NCBI RefSeq assembly: GCF_002914525.1
Contig: NZ_LODW01000048.1
Span: 186,001-250,000 of the forward strand
Direction of reading: 5' to 3'
Origin: Rhizobium hidalgonense
GTDB taxonomy: Bacteria; Pseudomonadota; Alphaproteobacteria; Rhizobiales; Rhizobiaceae
DNA length: 64,000 nucleotides
The notes below the pieces were generated by a model. The model ran no database searches and had not been told where the DNA came from. It worked only from the letters and a program-made list of their open reading frames with translations. Positions 45,682 through 53,823 of this stretch are shown piece by piece. The stretch's first letter is position 1. Each line of letters starts with the position of its first letter. Both the position numbers and the translations under genes were made by a program.

Positions 45682-46641
45682 GGCCTTGGGACGCCAGATG
45701 ATATCGCCGGTCACCAGCTTCTTCGGCACGATGCCGAGATTATAGAATTCGTCGGCGAGACCCTGCTGATAGGCGGCGGCAGCGTCGGTGATCGTCGAGA
45801 CGCTACCAAGATCGGTGCCCTTGCGCGTCGCCGTCACGCGCGTCACTTCGACCGGCACGCCGGTGATCTCGGAAAGTTCCTTCACCGTCTCGTCGAGATT
45901 GCTCTGTGCCGACTTGCCGACCTTGGCAAGCTCGTCGATGACATCGACAATCACCTGACCGTTGGCATCGGTGAAATTGCGGTTGGCGAGGAAGAAACTG
46001 TAGGAGTCGACGATGCCTTCGGCGGTCGTAAGGACACGCGTCTCCGGATCGGCTTCTGCAATCGCCAGATAGGGGTCCCAGATCGACCATGCATCGATGC
46101 TGCCGTTCTTGAATGCGGCCGCCGCATCCGGGGGTGAAAGATCGATCTGCTCGACATCCTCGGGCTTGAGACCCGCGTGGCGTAAGACCTTGATTGCAAC
46201 GTTGTGGGCGCTCGAGCCGCGCTTGAAGACGACCTTCTTGCCCTTGAGGTCCTCAAGTGTCTTGATGGGCGAATCCTTGCGCACCAGGATGGCCGACGCC
46301 GCAGGGCTGCCGCGGTAGAGGCCGACATAATAGAGCTGCGCCCCCGCGGCCTGGGCAAAGAGCGGCGGCACATCGCCGGTCGCGCCGAAATCGAGAGCGC
46401 CGGCGCCGAGCGCTTCGAGAAGCGGTGGGCCTGAGGTGAATTCCGACCAACTGACGGTAATGCCGCGATCGGCAAGCCGCTTTTCAAGGGCGCCGCGACG
46501 CTTGGCAAGCGCCAGCACACCGTTCTTCTGCCAGCCGATACGAAATTCCGTGGCGGCGGCGCGTGCCGGCTTCATGGCGGGCAACAACCCTACGGCGGCG
46601 GCCGCACCGAAAAGTCCAAGCGTCTGTCGACGTGAAATCAT
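45676..46641 (-). CDS. ssuA: Aliphatic sulfonate-binding protein SsuA, copy 2
   Basis: This 321-residue paralogue of the neighbouring ssuA gene has the signal ISRRQTLGLFGAAAAVGLL and the same core ([37 protein letters not shown]). The twin-arginine SRRQTLGL again suggests Tat export. Both copies lie in the same orientation, separated by a palindromic repeat, so they probably arose by tandem duplication. Differences in the ligand-facing segments (for example RKDSPIKTLEDLKGKK against [16 protein letters not shown]) may widen substrate range. Confidence 0.92.
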   Translation of the reverse strand: MISRRQTLGLFGAAAAVGLLPAMKPARAAATEFRIGWQKNGVLALAKRRGALEKRLADRGITVSWSEFTSGPPLLEALGAGALDFGATGDVPPLFAQAAGAQLYYVGLYRGSPAASAILVRKDSPIKTLEDLKGKKVVFKRGSSAHNVAIKVLRHAGLKPEDVEQIDLSPPDAAAAFKNGSIDAWSIWDPYLAIAEADPETRVLTTAEGIVDSYSFFLANRNFTDANGQVIVDVIDELAKVGKSAQSNLDETVKELSEITGVPVEVTRVTATRKGTDLGSVSTITDAAAAYQQGLADEFYNLGIVPKKLVTGDIIWRPKAS

Positions 46642-46732
46642 GATTATCCCCTACTTGAACGGTGCCGGAACTGCTTTCGGTTGGCCGGTTTGTCCGTTGT
46701 GACAATTCATGATGATGAAATCTATATTTTAT

Positions 46733-46741
46733 ATCGACAAT
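46733..46741 (-). promoter_or_regulatory. Conserved motif upstream of ssuA copy 2
   Basis: This is the second occurrence of ATCGACAAT, here embedded in AT-rich DNA 92-100 bp upstream of the copy 2 start. See the matching site at 45441-45449. Confidence 0.4.
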
Positions 46742-46833
46742 TTTATTTGTGAGATTCCGCCTTTGATGAAATTTTGCCGACCGGAAATTGCCCCTTAAGC
46801 GGAATTTTTTTCCACGCGGCCACTATTCTGTCT

Positions 46834-47198
46834 TCACCGTCCCTGCCGGGGCTCGGCGGCCAGCCGCTCCGGGATGCGGCTGGGGCCGCCAGCGAGCCGC
46901 GTCGCAAGCGGATCGACCATGCGCCAATAGGGCGTCACCGTCGACACAGGCTCCCCCTTCTCCAACACGCCAAAGGCAAGCTCGACGATCGCGCGCAAAT
47001 GCCGCTGCACGGTCACCGGGCAGCAGGCGCCAGCTCCGTATTGAACAGCGAGACGGCGGCGGAGAACGCCAAGTTCCGTGCTGCCCCTGCCGGTGCCGAT
47101 CGAATCAGCTCGGTGACCATCTGCTGCGATGTAATAAGCTTCGACTGCATTCCACTGCGGCCCTTGCGCCGCGGCTCGATCGTCGGAACGTCGCGCAC
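46834..47198 (-). pseudogene. Small MGMT-like (alkyltransferase-like) protein gene, frameshifted
   Basis: Two overlapping minus-strand frames together give a coherent small protein: first QSKLITSQQMVTELIRSAPAG from near 47150, then, after a shift near the C4 run at 47084-47087, ELGVLRRRLAVQYGAGACCP followed by VTVQRHLRAIVEL, then TPYWRMVDP and the C-terminus at 46834. The ACCPVT and TPYWRxV blocks resemble small rhizobial proteins related to MGMT-like DNA-binding domains; this family call is from memory. A single-base deletion explains the break. It is divergent from the dehydrogenase/AlkD-like operon. Confidence 0.5.
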
Positions 47199-47361
47199 AT
47201 CACCCCCCCGGAAACATTTGCCTGGTTCTCATCTAGGGTTGAGGCCAACGGTGACCAGCCTCATATCCATCTGTCGCAAGGAAGTCCGTCTTCACGGCTT
47301 TTCTGCCCCGGCCGTTTCGGTTAATCCTCAGGGCCTCGCACTCCGGATAAGGACAGGACAT

Positions 47362-48231
47362 ATGGCTAAAGTCGCATTCATCGGTCTCGGCGTCATGGGC
47401 TTTCCCATGGCCGGTCATCTGAAGACGAAGGGCGGCCACGACGTCACCGTCTACAATCGTACGGCCGAAAAAGCCGCTGCCTGGGCGGAGAAATTCTCCG
47501 GCAAATCCGCCCCCACCCCGGCCGAAGCCGCCGCGGGCGCCGATTTCGTCTTCGTCTGCGTCGGCAATGACGAAGATCTCCGGTCCGTGACATCGGGCAA
47601 GGGCGGCGCTTTGCATGGCATGAAGCCGGGTTCGGTGCTGATCGACAACACCACCGCTAGCGCCGAGGTCGCCCGCGAACTTTATGCCGCGGCAAAAGAA
47701 AAAGGCGTCGACTTCATCGATGCTCCGGTCTCGGGCGGCCAGGCCGGTGCTGAAAACGGCGCCCTGACCGTGATGTGCGGCGGCGACGAGACCGTTTTCG
47801 AACGCGCCAGGCCAGTCATCGACGCCTATGCCCGAATGGTCGGTTTGATGGGGCCGGCAGGTTCTGGCCAACTGACCAAGATGGTCAACCAGATCTGCAT
47901 CGCCGGGCTCGTCCAGGGGCTTGCCGAAGGGCTGCATTTCGGCAAGCGCGCCGGTCTCGATATCGAAAAGGTCGTCGAGGTGATTTCCAAGGGGGCCGCC
48001 GGCTCCTGGCAGATGGAAAACCGCCACAAGACCATGAACGCCGGAAAATATGATTTCGGCTTCGCGGTCGACTGGATGCGCAAGGATCTCGGTATCGTGC
48101 TCACCGAAGCCCGCCGCAACGGCGCCAAGCTGCCGGTCACCGCGGTCGTTGACCAGTTCTACGGCGACGTCCAGGCGATGGGAGGCAACCGCTGGGATAC
48201 ATCCTCGTTGCTCGCCCGCCTCGAAAAATGA
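47362..48231 (+). CDS. 3-hydroxyisobutyrate dehydrogenase-family protein (NAD(P)-dependent beta-hydroxyacid dehydrogenase)
   Basis: This 289-residue protein has an N-terminal Rossmann domain with GLGVMGFPMAGHL at 8-20, the substrate motif FIDAPVSGGQAGAENGAL and the catalytic Lys in GSGQLTKMVNQ, all hallmarks of HIBADH, tartronate semialdehyde reductase and GLYR relatives. ATG 47362 follows AAGGACAGGACAT. Its stop overlaps the AlkD-like gene start (ATGA). No valine-degradation gene is adjacent, so the physiological hydroxyacid is uncertain. Confidence 0.9.
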   Translation: MAKVAFIGLGVMGFPMAGHLKTKGGHDVTVYNRTAEKAAAWAEKFSGKSAPTPAEAAAGADFVFVCVGNDEDLRSVTSGKGGALHGMKPGSVLIDNTTASAEVARELYAAAKEKGVDFIDAPVSGGQAGAENGALTVMCGGDETVFERARPVIDAYARMVGLMGPAGSGQLTKMVNQICIAGLVQGLAEGLHFGKRAGLDIEKVVEVISKGAAGSWQMENRHKTMNAGKYDFGFAVDWMRKDLGIVLTEARRNGAKLPVTAVVDQFYGDVQAMGGNRWDTSSLLARLEK

Positions 48232-48911
48232 TCACGTCAGCCTCCGACGCAGCCGAACTGATCGCCCATCTCGAAACGCTGCGTTCAGAGGAAAATGTCG
48301 CCGGCATGGCGCGCTTCGGCATTGTCACGAACCGCGCCCTCGGAATCTCCAATTCCGATATCAGGGCAATCGCCCGACTGGCGAAGAAGAATCACGCCAG
48401 AGCGGTCGAACTCTGGCAAAGCGATATCCGTGAAGCCCGCCTGCTCGCACTCTGCACTGCCGAGCCGAAGCGGTTGACGGCGGAAGAAGCCCGCAATTGG
48501 GCCAATGATTTCAGTTCGTGGGAGATCGTCGATTGCGCCGCCGATCTCTTCGTCGAGGCCCGGCTGGACGATCTCATCTCAGAATTCGCCGCCGACGAGC
48601 GCGAATTTGTCAGGCGCACTGCCTTCGCCATGATTGCCGGCGCCGCCGTGCATCGGAAGAAGGAGCCCGACGCAACCATCTTTGCGTGGCTGCCGCTGAT
48701 CAAGGCCTATTCCCGCGACCCGCGAAACTTCGTGCGCAAGGCGGTCAATTGGGCGCTGCGCAGTATCGGCAAGCGCAATCTCGCCTGCCATGCACCGGCG
48801 CTCGCCCTCGCAAGAGCTCTGGCCGAAAGCCCCGACAAAACGGCCCGCTGGATCGGCAAGGATGCAGTCAAGGAACTGGCCGGCGAAAAGCTGCTGGCAC
48901 GGCTGAAATAA
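48228..48911 (+). CDS. AlkD-like DNA alkylation repair (HEAT-repeat) protein
   Basis: This 227-residue all-helical protein matches the DNA-7-methylguanine glycosylase AlkD family: GMARFGIVTNRALGISNSD near the start, then helical repeats with EARLLALC, WEIVDCAADLFVEA and RDPRNFVRKAVNWALRSIGK, the latter containing the conserved Trp and basic residues facing DNA. It overlaps the dehydrogenase stop by 4 bp. The upstream divergent MGMT-like relic is also alkylation related, so this spot may have held a small repair cluster. Confidence 0.87.
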   Translation: MITSASDAAELIAHLETLRSEENVAGMARFGIVTNRALGISNSDIRAIARLAKKNHARAVELWQSDIREARLLALCTAEPKRLTAEEARNWANDFSSWEIVDCAADLFVEARLDDLISEFAADEREFVRRTAFAMIAGAAVHRKKEPDATIFAWLPLIKAYSRDPRNFVRKAVNWALRSIGKRNLACHAPALALARALAESPDKTARWIGKDAVKELAGEKLLARLK

Positions 48912-48949
48912 ACGCATGCCCGGTTCCCTTCTCCGTCTATGCTGCTTCT

Positions 48950-49846
48950 TCAATGCTGCCGGGATTTTTCGACCAGGAAATCGATCAGCACCCGCACTGC
49001 CGGCGGCATGCCCTTGGCTGTGGTGAAGACGATATAGAACTGGCTCTCCTCCGACTGCCAATCCGGCAGCACCCGCACCAGCTTGCCGGCCTGGAGATCG
49101 GCTTCGCAGGCGCTTTCGAGCAAAAGCCCGAAGCCGAGACCGGCACGGGCCGCGTCGAGGATGGCGGTCATGCTGCGGCAGGTGAGCCGCGGCTGATGCC
49201 GAATGACTCGTTTGGCGTCATTCGGACCGATCAATTCCCAGCTGTGAAAAGACACCCATGAAGTCATCGCCAGCGTCGGAAGGTCGGCCAGTTCGTCCAC
49301 ACAATTCAGGCCACCGGTGCGCTCCACCAGCGCCGGACTTGCGACGAGAATACGCCGTACCCGGTCGAGCTTGCGCATCGTCAGGCTCGTCTGCGTCTCC
49401 GGCTCATTGGTCGCTCTCACTTCAAGATCGATCCGTTCATTGATGAGGTCGGCGCGCCGGTCGGAGCCGATGATCTGCAATTTGATCTTCGGATAACGCT
49501 CCAGGAATTCAGGCAGGATTCCGCCGACCGAGATGTCGACGAGACCGAGCGGGCAGCCCATCCGCACGACGCCTTGCGGATCGGATTGAGCCTCGCTGAC
49601 GATTGACTTGGCGCGATCGGCCTCCTGCAAGATGGTCTGGCATCTTTCGTAGAAAGCCTGGCCGATCTCCGTCACCCGGAAGTGACGAGTCGAGCGTTCT
49701 ATGAGCCTTGCGCCAAGCCCGTCCTCAAGCCGGCTGACCCGCCTGCTCAACTTCGAACGCGGTATCTTGAGATCGCGACTTGCAGAAGCAAAACCGCCGC
49801 TGGAGACGACAGCGGCGAAATAATAGTAATCGTTGAGATCGTCCAT
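48950..49846 (-). CDS. LysR-family transcriptional regulator
   Basis: This 298-residue regulator starts MDDLNDYYYFAAVVSSGGFA, with the helix-turn-helix ASRDLKIPRSKLSRRVSRLE and a normal substrate-binding domain. ATG 49846 was chosen by alignment with LysR N-termini; the frame stays open 74 codons further upstream without homology. It is convergent with the AlkD-like gene. No divergent target gene is adjacent. Confidence 0.9.
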   Translation of the reverse strand: MDDLNDYYYFAAVVSSGGFASASRDLKIPRSKLSRRVSRLEDGLGARLIERSTRHFRVTEIGQAFYERCQTILQEADRAKSIVSEAQSDPQGVVRMGCPLGLVDISVGGILPEFLERYPKIKLQIIGSDRRADLINERIDLEVRATNEPETQTSLTMRKLDRVRRILVASPALVERTGGLNCVDELADLPTLAMTSWVSFHSWELIGPNDAKRVIRHQPRLTCRSMTAILDAARAGLGFGLLLESACEADLQAGKLVRVLPDWQSEESQFYIVFTTAKGMPPAVRVLIDFLVEKSRQH

Positions 49847-50161
49847 AAGAACAACCTGTCCGCGAGAAGGAATGAAAGCCCAGCCCCTGCAAGGGTTGTA
49901 TCCCCTCTCCAAAAAAGCTGTAATCACATTGTCGGCATTGGATTTGCTTTTCGCACCCTGTTGCGACAAAGCCAGCCGGCGGCAAATACGGCTCGCGCGA
50001 CGCAGCTGATCGACAGACAAGCTCGCTTGAAAATAGAAATAGGGGTGCCTCGATAACAAGGCTGGCAAGAAGCCCGGGTGCGATCAGCAACGAACCGGTT
50101 CGGTTACCTGAAAAGGTTTTTGAGAGACTGCCCGGAGGACTGTGCGTTAAAAACGCTGCAA

Positions 50162-50193
50162 GGACGGTCCGGCAGGGAAGACCGGACCCGTCC
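50162..50193. repeat. Hairpin downstream of the porin gene
   Basis: GGACGGTCCGG (50162-50172) pairs with CCGGACCCGTCC (50182-50193) with one bulged C. It lies beyond the porin terminator and could be a second terminator or part of a small RNA. Confidence 0.45.
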
Positions 50194-50241
50194 CCGTAGC
50201 TGATCGGAGGTCACTCGGATCAGAAACTGATTTGAAGCGCC

Positions 50242-50259
50242 CCCGGTCCGAAGACCGGG
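50242..50259 (-). terminator. Porin transcription terminator with TTCG loop
   Basis: On the minus strand CCCGGTC-TTCG-GACCGGG forms a 7-bp stem closed by an exceptionally stable UUCG tetraloop, 18 bp after the porin stop. The following sequence is only weakly T rich (GCGCTTCAAATCAGTTT). Confidence 0.65.
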
Positions 50260-50276
50260 AGCATCCAGTATTTGGA

Positions 50277-51305
50277 TTAGAACGAACGCTGCAGACGGAA
50301 GTAGCCCGTCGTGGAGTCGTCGCCATCATCCGGATCGAGGTACTGAACCGAAGCCTTGGCGTAGAAGTTGTCGACGATCTGGTAATCAACCGTCAGACCG
50401 ACCTTCCAAGCATCGCCGAGACCGTCGAAGTCATCCGGAACAGCCTTGCCACCGCCGAAGTAGTTGCCGTAGTACTGAACGGCCGGGGTGATCTTCAGCT
50501 TGTCGGTTGCCTTGATGGCGTATTCGGCAGCGATAGCCCATTCAGCCGACGAGTAGTAGGAGTTCGGGCCGGAAGAATATACGCCAGCGAGGCCGAGCGT
50601 GCCGGGGCCGATGTCAACCGTACCCATTGCGCGGATTGCGCCGTCTTCATTGTCGAAGTCCCAGCCGCCGGTAACCTGGTAGCTGAATGCACCTGCCGTG
50701 CCGCCGACGCCGAAGGCAACGCCAACGTTGTTGGCTTCTTCATCAGCCTTGTAAACGCCGTCTTCCAGTTCGTCGACGCTGAGGCCAGCGTAGAAGGTGC
50801 CGCTTTCATACTGATAGCGCATGGAGTTGTGCAGCGTTACAACCGAGCCGATGTCGTCGGTTTCGCCGGAGAGGCCATCGTCCCACCAGCTGTAGAAGAG
50901 ACCAGCGCGGAAGCCCGCGATGTCGAGGTAAGCGGAGTCGAGAATGGCTTCCTGATCGGTGGCATTGTCAGCATTGAACTGCATGACGATGACGCCGGTC
51001 AGCGGACCATACTCGGTGTCGCTCTTGGCCGTGAACTGAACCTGACCGCGGGTAACTGCATCCCAATCAGAATCGTTGTCACCACCTGGCTGGTCGCCAA
51101 CGTTGACCTGGAAACGGATGTAGCCTTCGATCTTGAGGCAGGTTTCGGTGCCCGGGATGTAGAAGTAGCCGGTGCCGTAAGCGTCGCAGACGCGAACATA
51201 TTCAACCGGTTCCGGCTCGGCAGCAACGATAGCGTCAGCTGCAAGAACCGGCGTCGATGCAGCAAATGCTGCTGCTGATGCAAGCAAAACCATTCTGATG
51301 TTCAT
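50277..51305 (-). CDS. Alphaproteobacterial outer-membrane porin (Rop/Omp2 type)
   Basis: This 342-residue beta-barrel of the porin_2 family has a signal peptide (1-22, ending TPVLA), the family N-terminus EPEPVEYVRVCDAYGTGYFY with the conserved Cys pair (VCDAYG and TCLKIEGY), alternating strands, and a C-terminal aromatic residue (LQRSF) recognised by the BAM machinery. Codon choice is more uniform than in the neighbours, consistent with high expression. It forms a general diffusion channel. Upstream, 51306-51969, lies a long regulatory region. Confidence 0.93.
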   Translation of the reverse strand: MNIRMVLLASAAAFAASTPVLAADAIVAAEPEPVEYVRVCDAYGTGYFYIPGTETCLKIEGYIRFQVNVGDQPGGDNDSDWDAVTRGQVQFTAKSDTEYGPLTGVIVMQFNADNATDQEAILDSAYLDIAGFRAGLFYSWWDDGLSGETDDIGSVVTLHNSMRYQYESGTFYAGLSVDELEDGVYKADEEANNVGVAFGVGGTAGAFSYQVTGGWDFDNEDGAIRAMGTVDIGPGTLGLAGVYSSGPNSYYSSAEWAIAAEYAIKATDKLKITPAVQYYGNYFGGGKAVPDDFDGLGDAWKVGLTVDYQIVDNFYAKASVQYLDPDDGDDSTTGYFRLQRSF

Positions 51306-51969
51306 TTACCAATCCATTCCTTTGTCGATCGGGGCTGGCTTCCAATCGGGTAGTCGATTTGAAGCCGGCCCAGTTTGAACAGCCATCTCGGCGTGCGGAT
51401 CGATCGAACCGCCAAACCGTCATCCCATACACCGGCTTATCAAGCAATTCTCGATACACGTGAGATGGGCCCACCGAAGCTACTTTCCCCGTAGGCGTGA
51501 TTTTTATACAACAATTTCAATTATCTAGGCCAAAAACAAGCCAAGCGGCCCCGCGACGGAAATCCTCCACCGCAAGCCGCAAACGCTATACCCCATCTGT
51601 CGAATTCTCCACCGTTCGACCCCCGTCGAACATTATTGGTGAAGTGTATAAACTCTACCGCCGGCCAATCAACACATACAAGGCAGCGGTTTAGAACATA
51701 GTGTCCTGAATTCGATACCAATGAGACGAAATGATGACACAACGCTCACGGGTTCTCGGTCAACATAGCCCCGCATTCGTTACCAGGCTATTTATTTTTT
51801 TGAATTTGGTGAGATTCGAGCGTTTTTTCGCTATTTCCAGGGCCTTTCTGCAGTTGCGACCACTTTCGCCCACTCCACGCGCCGCGATCGGCGCACTCAA
51901 ATGTGGCCGGATTGCCTCAGACACTCAATCCTGGCGCGATTTGCGTGCGGCTGCAGGCCGCACGGCGGT
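51306..51969. other. Long intergenic region upstream of the porin gene
   Basis: This 664-bp stretch is AT-richer than its surroundings, as expected for the promoter of a strongly expressed porin. A GTGCGGC-TGCAG-GCCGCAC hairpin at 51945-51963 follows the Lrp-type gene stop. A short plus-strand opening at 51731-52009 has no ribosome site and I reject it. A small RNA could be hidden here but I cannot delimit one. Confidence 0.55.
51945..51963 (-). terminator. Hairpin after the Lrp-family regulator gene
   Basis: GTGCGGC-TGCAG-GCCGCAC has a perfect 7-bp stem and lies 7 bp past the regulator stop codon. No T tract follows on the minus strand, so intrinsic termination is uncertain. Confidence 0.4.
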
Positions 51970-52464
51970 TCAGTCCTCGTTGGATTTGGCGTTGTCGAGA
52001 ATCATGTAGTCGAGCGGCAGTTGCGTCGAATACTTGATTTGCTCCATCGCAAAGGCGGAGGAGACGTCGCGAATCTCGATCTTGGCGATCATCCGCTTAT
52101 AAAAAGCGTCATAGGCGGCGATATCGGGCACGACGACTCGCAGGAGATAGTCGACATCACCGCTCATCCGGTAGAATTCCACCACTTCGGGGAACTCGGC
52201 AACCACCTCGGAAAAGCGGCGCAGCCATTCGATCGAGTGGGTGGCAGTGCGAATCGACACGAAGACGGTGACTTTCGTGTTGACCTTCTCCGGATCAAGG
52301 ATGGCGACTCGCCGCTTGATGACGCCGTCTTCTTCCATTTTCTGGATACGCCGCCAGCATGGCGTCGTCGAAAGCCCCACTTTCTTGGCAAGATCGGCAA
52401 CGGCAAGGGTCGAATCTTCTTGCAGCAGACGCAGTATTTTGCGGTCGAGGCGGTCCATGCGCAC
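51970..52464 (-). CDS. Lrp/AsnC-family transcriptional regulator
   Basis: This 164-residue protein has an N-terminal HTH (DRLDRKILRLLQEDSTLAVADLAKKVGLSTTPCWRRIQKME) and a C-terminal RAM ligand domain with the VVEFYRMSGDVDYLLRVVV core. The start is either GTG 52464 (AGGACTGTT at proper spacing) or ATG 52458. It is a typical local amino-acid-responsive regulator; no amino-acid gene is adjacent, so the target is unknown. Confidence 0.9.
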   Translation of the reverse strand: MRMDRLDRKILRLLQEDSTLAVADLAKKVGLSTTPCWRRIQKMEEDGVIKRRVAILDPEKVNTKVTVFVSIRTATHSIEWLRRFSEVVAEFPEVVEFYRMSGDVDYLLRVVVPDIAAYDAFYKRMIAKIEIRDVSSAFAMEQIKYSTQLPLDYMILDNAKSNED

Positions 52465-52528
52465 AACAGTCCTTTCGAATTATTTTTCTTTGTATAGCGC
52501 GATTCCGCGCAACGAAAAGAATTTTGTT

Positions 52529-53161
52529 TCAGGAAAGCAGTATTTTCGTCCGCTCTCGCAGGACCGGGAGCAGTTCCTTTTCGAACCAGGGATTACGCTT
52601 CAGCCAGCCGCTGTTGCGCCAGCTCGGATGCGGCAGCGGCAGCACCGCCGGCGACCGGTTCGACAGAAGGCTGTCCCGCCATGCCCGTACCGTCTCTGTC
52701 ATATTATCCAACCGCTCGCCCGCCATATGCCAGGCCTGCGCATATTGGCCGATGACCAGCAGCAGTTCGATCTGCGGCATGGCGGCAATCACCCTTTGCC
52801 GCCAGAACGGCGCGCATTCGCGACGCGGCGGCAGATCCGCACCCTTGTCGTCATAGCCGGGAAAGCAGAACCCCATCGGCACGATGGCGAATCGGTCGCG
52901 GTCATAGAAGCTTTCCCTGTCAACGCCGAGCCAGGACCGCAGCCGGTCGCCTGAAGTATCGTCGAACGGCAGGCCGCTCTCATGCACCCGAAGCCCGGGC
53001 GCCTGCCCGGCGATCAGGATGCGCGCGGTGGACGAAATCACGGCCACCGGCCGCGGCTCGTGCGGCAGCCGATATGCGAGACCTTTCGCCGGCGCGTCAC
53101 GACAGATGCGGCAGGCGGCGATCTCCAGTCGCAACATCTCCAGCGTGGCTTCGTCGGTCAT
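52529..53161 (-). CDS. Uracil-DNA glycosylase-family protein with Fe-S-type cysteines
   Basis: This 210-residue UDG-superfamily protein has motif A-like GQAPGLRVHESGLPFDD and a C-terminal LPHPSWRNSGW motif. Four cysteines, Cys17-x2-Cys20, Cys99 and Cys116, occur in the spacing used for a 4Fe-4S cluster in type 4/5 UDGs. ATG 53161 follows GGGAGTGAAGCC. Motif A lacks the catalytic Asp/Glu pattern of family 1, and the GQAPG...SGLPFDD form resembles the poorly studied UDG group annotated generically. It lies 4 bp after the thermonuclease gene. Confidence 0.85.
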   Translation of the reverse strand: MTDEATLEMLRLEIAACRICRDAPAKGLAYRLPHEPRPVAVISSTARILIAGQAPGLRVHESGLPFDDTSGDRLRSWLGVDRESFYDRDRFAIVPMGFCFPGYDDKGADLPPRRECAPFWRQRVIAAMPQIELLLVIGQYAQAWHMAGERLDNMTETVRAWRDSLLSNRSPAVLPLPHPSWRNSGWLKRNPWFEKELLPVLRERTKILLS

Positions 53162-53165
53162 GGCT

Positions 53166-53723
53166 TCACTCCCATCCGACGATTCGTCTGATGAAGCGCA
53201 ACGGGCCGCCGGAGTCGGAACTCTGGCGCGCATGGTCGCGCACATCGCGCGGCCGCTCGAAAGTGCCGGCCCAGAGGCCCGCCTTCGCAGCCCTCGCCTC
53301 GGCCTCCTCCCTGCCATAACCGCCATAGGAGATCGCCATGCCCCGGCGCACCATGGCGGCGTTGATGTCGCCGGCCATCCCGCTCCGGCAGATGACAAGC
53401 AGCCTGTCGTAGCGGTCGCGCCGGCTGCCCTGGCAAAGCGTTCCCGATGCCAGGACCATGCCCTGCAGCGCCTCGCGCGCCGCGCGCCCGCAGGCCCAGG
53501 CATGTCCCGCCCGCTCGCAGCTCTGGTTAAGTTCCGGTGCATCGATACCTTCGAGGCGCAAGCGTGCGGCTCCCAACGTCAGACTGTCGCCATCGGCAGC
53601 ATGGAAAGCGCCCGCATGCTCAATTCTTGCTGCATCGTTGAATTTGGCGGCAATCAGCGCCAGGAGCACCAGCAGGGCAAAAGCGGTCACGCCGTCGCGA
53701 ATCAGGCGCAGGCTCCGTGTCAC
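53166..53723 (-). CDS. Thermonuclease (SNase)-family protein with N-terminal membrane anchor
   Basis: This 185-residue protein has an N-terminal hydrophobic segment (about 11-27) that is a signal anchor, then an SNase-like OB fold: DGDSL at 44-48, RLEGIDAPE at 56-64 and DRYDRLL at 103-109, which supply the metal-binding Asp and catalytic Arg/Glu of staphylococcal nuclease. It is probably extracytoplasmic. Its stop lies 4 bp before the UDG start, so the two are co-transcribed. Confidence 0.87.
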   Translation of the reverse strand: MTRSLRLIRDGVTAFALLVLLALIAAKFNDAARIEHAGAFHAADGDSLTLGAARLRLEGIDAPELNQSCERAGHAWACGRAAREALQGMVLASGTLCQGSRRDRYDRLLVICRSGMAGDINAAMVRRGMAISYGGYGREEAEARAAKAGLWAGTFERPRDVRDHARQSSDSGGPLRFIRRIVGWE

Positions 53724-53823
53724 GCTTTCGCCTCCTTAAAAAACAAATCCTTGGCAAAGATGGCAAACATCTTCTTAAGAATTGCCGGTTAAGCTCTTAT
53801 CCACCCTGGGATGAAGTTTCAAC

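Larger units (their letters stand above)
49847..50276. other. Intergenic region between LysR and porin genes
   Basis: This 430-bp region holds the LysR upstream DNA and, near the porin end, two hairpins (50162-50193 and 50242-50259). The open frame running through 49847-50068 is an upstream extension of LysR without a ribosome site or homology. I see no other gene. Confidence 0.55.

Noticed and set aside
51766..51805. Weak ATAGCC/GGCTAT hairpin followed by a T-rich run
   Set aside because: The stem is only 6 bp with a 15-base loop; no upstream plus-strand gene needs a terminator here.
51731..52009. Short plus-strand frame upstream of the Lrp-type gene end
   Set aside because: It has no Shine-Dalgarno sequence, enters the Lrp coding end antisense and has no domain.
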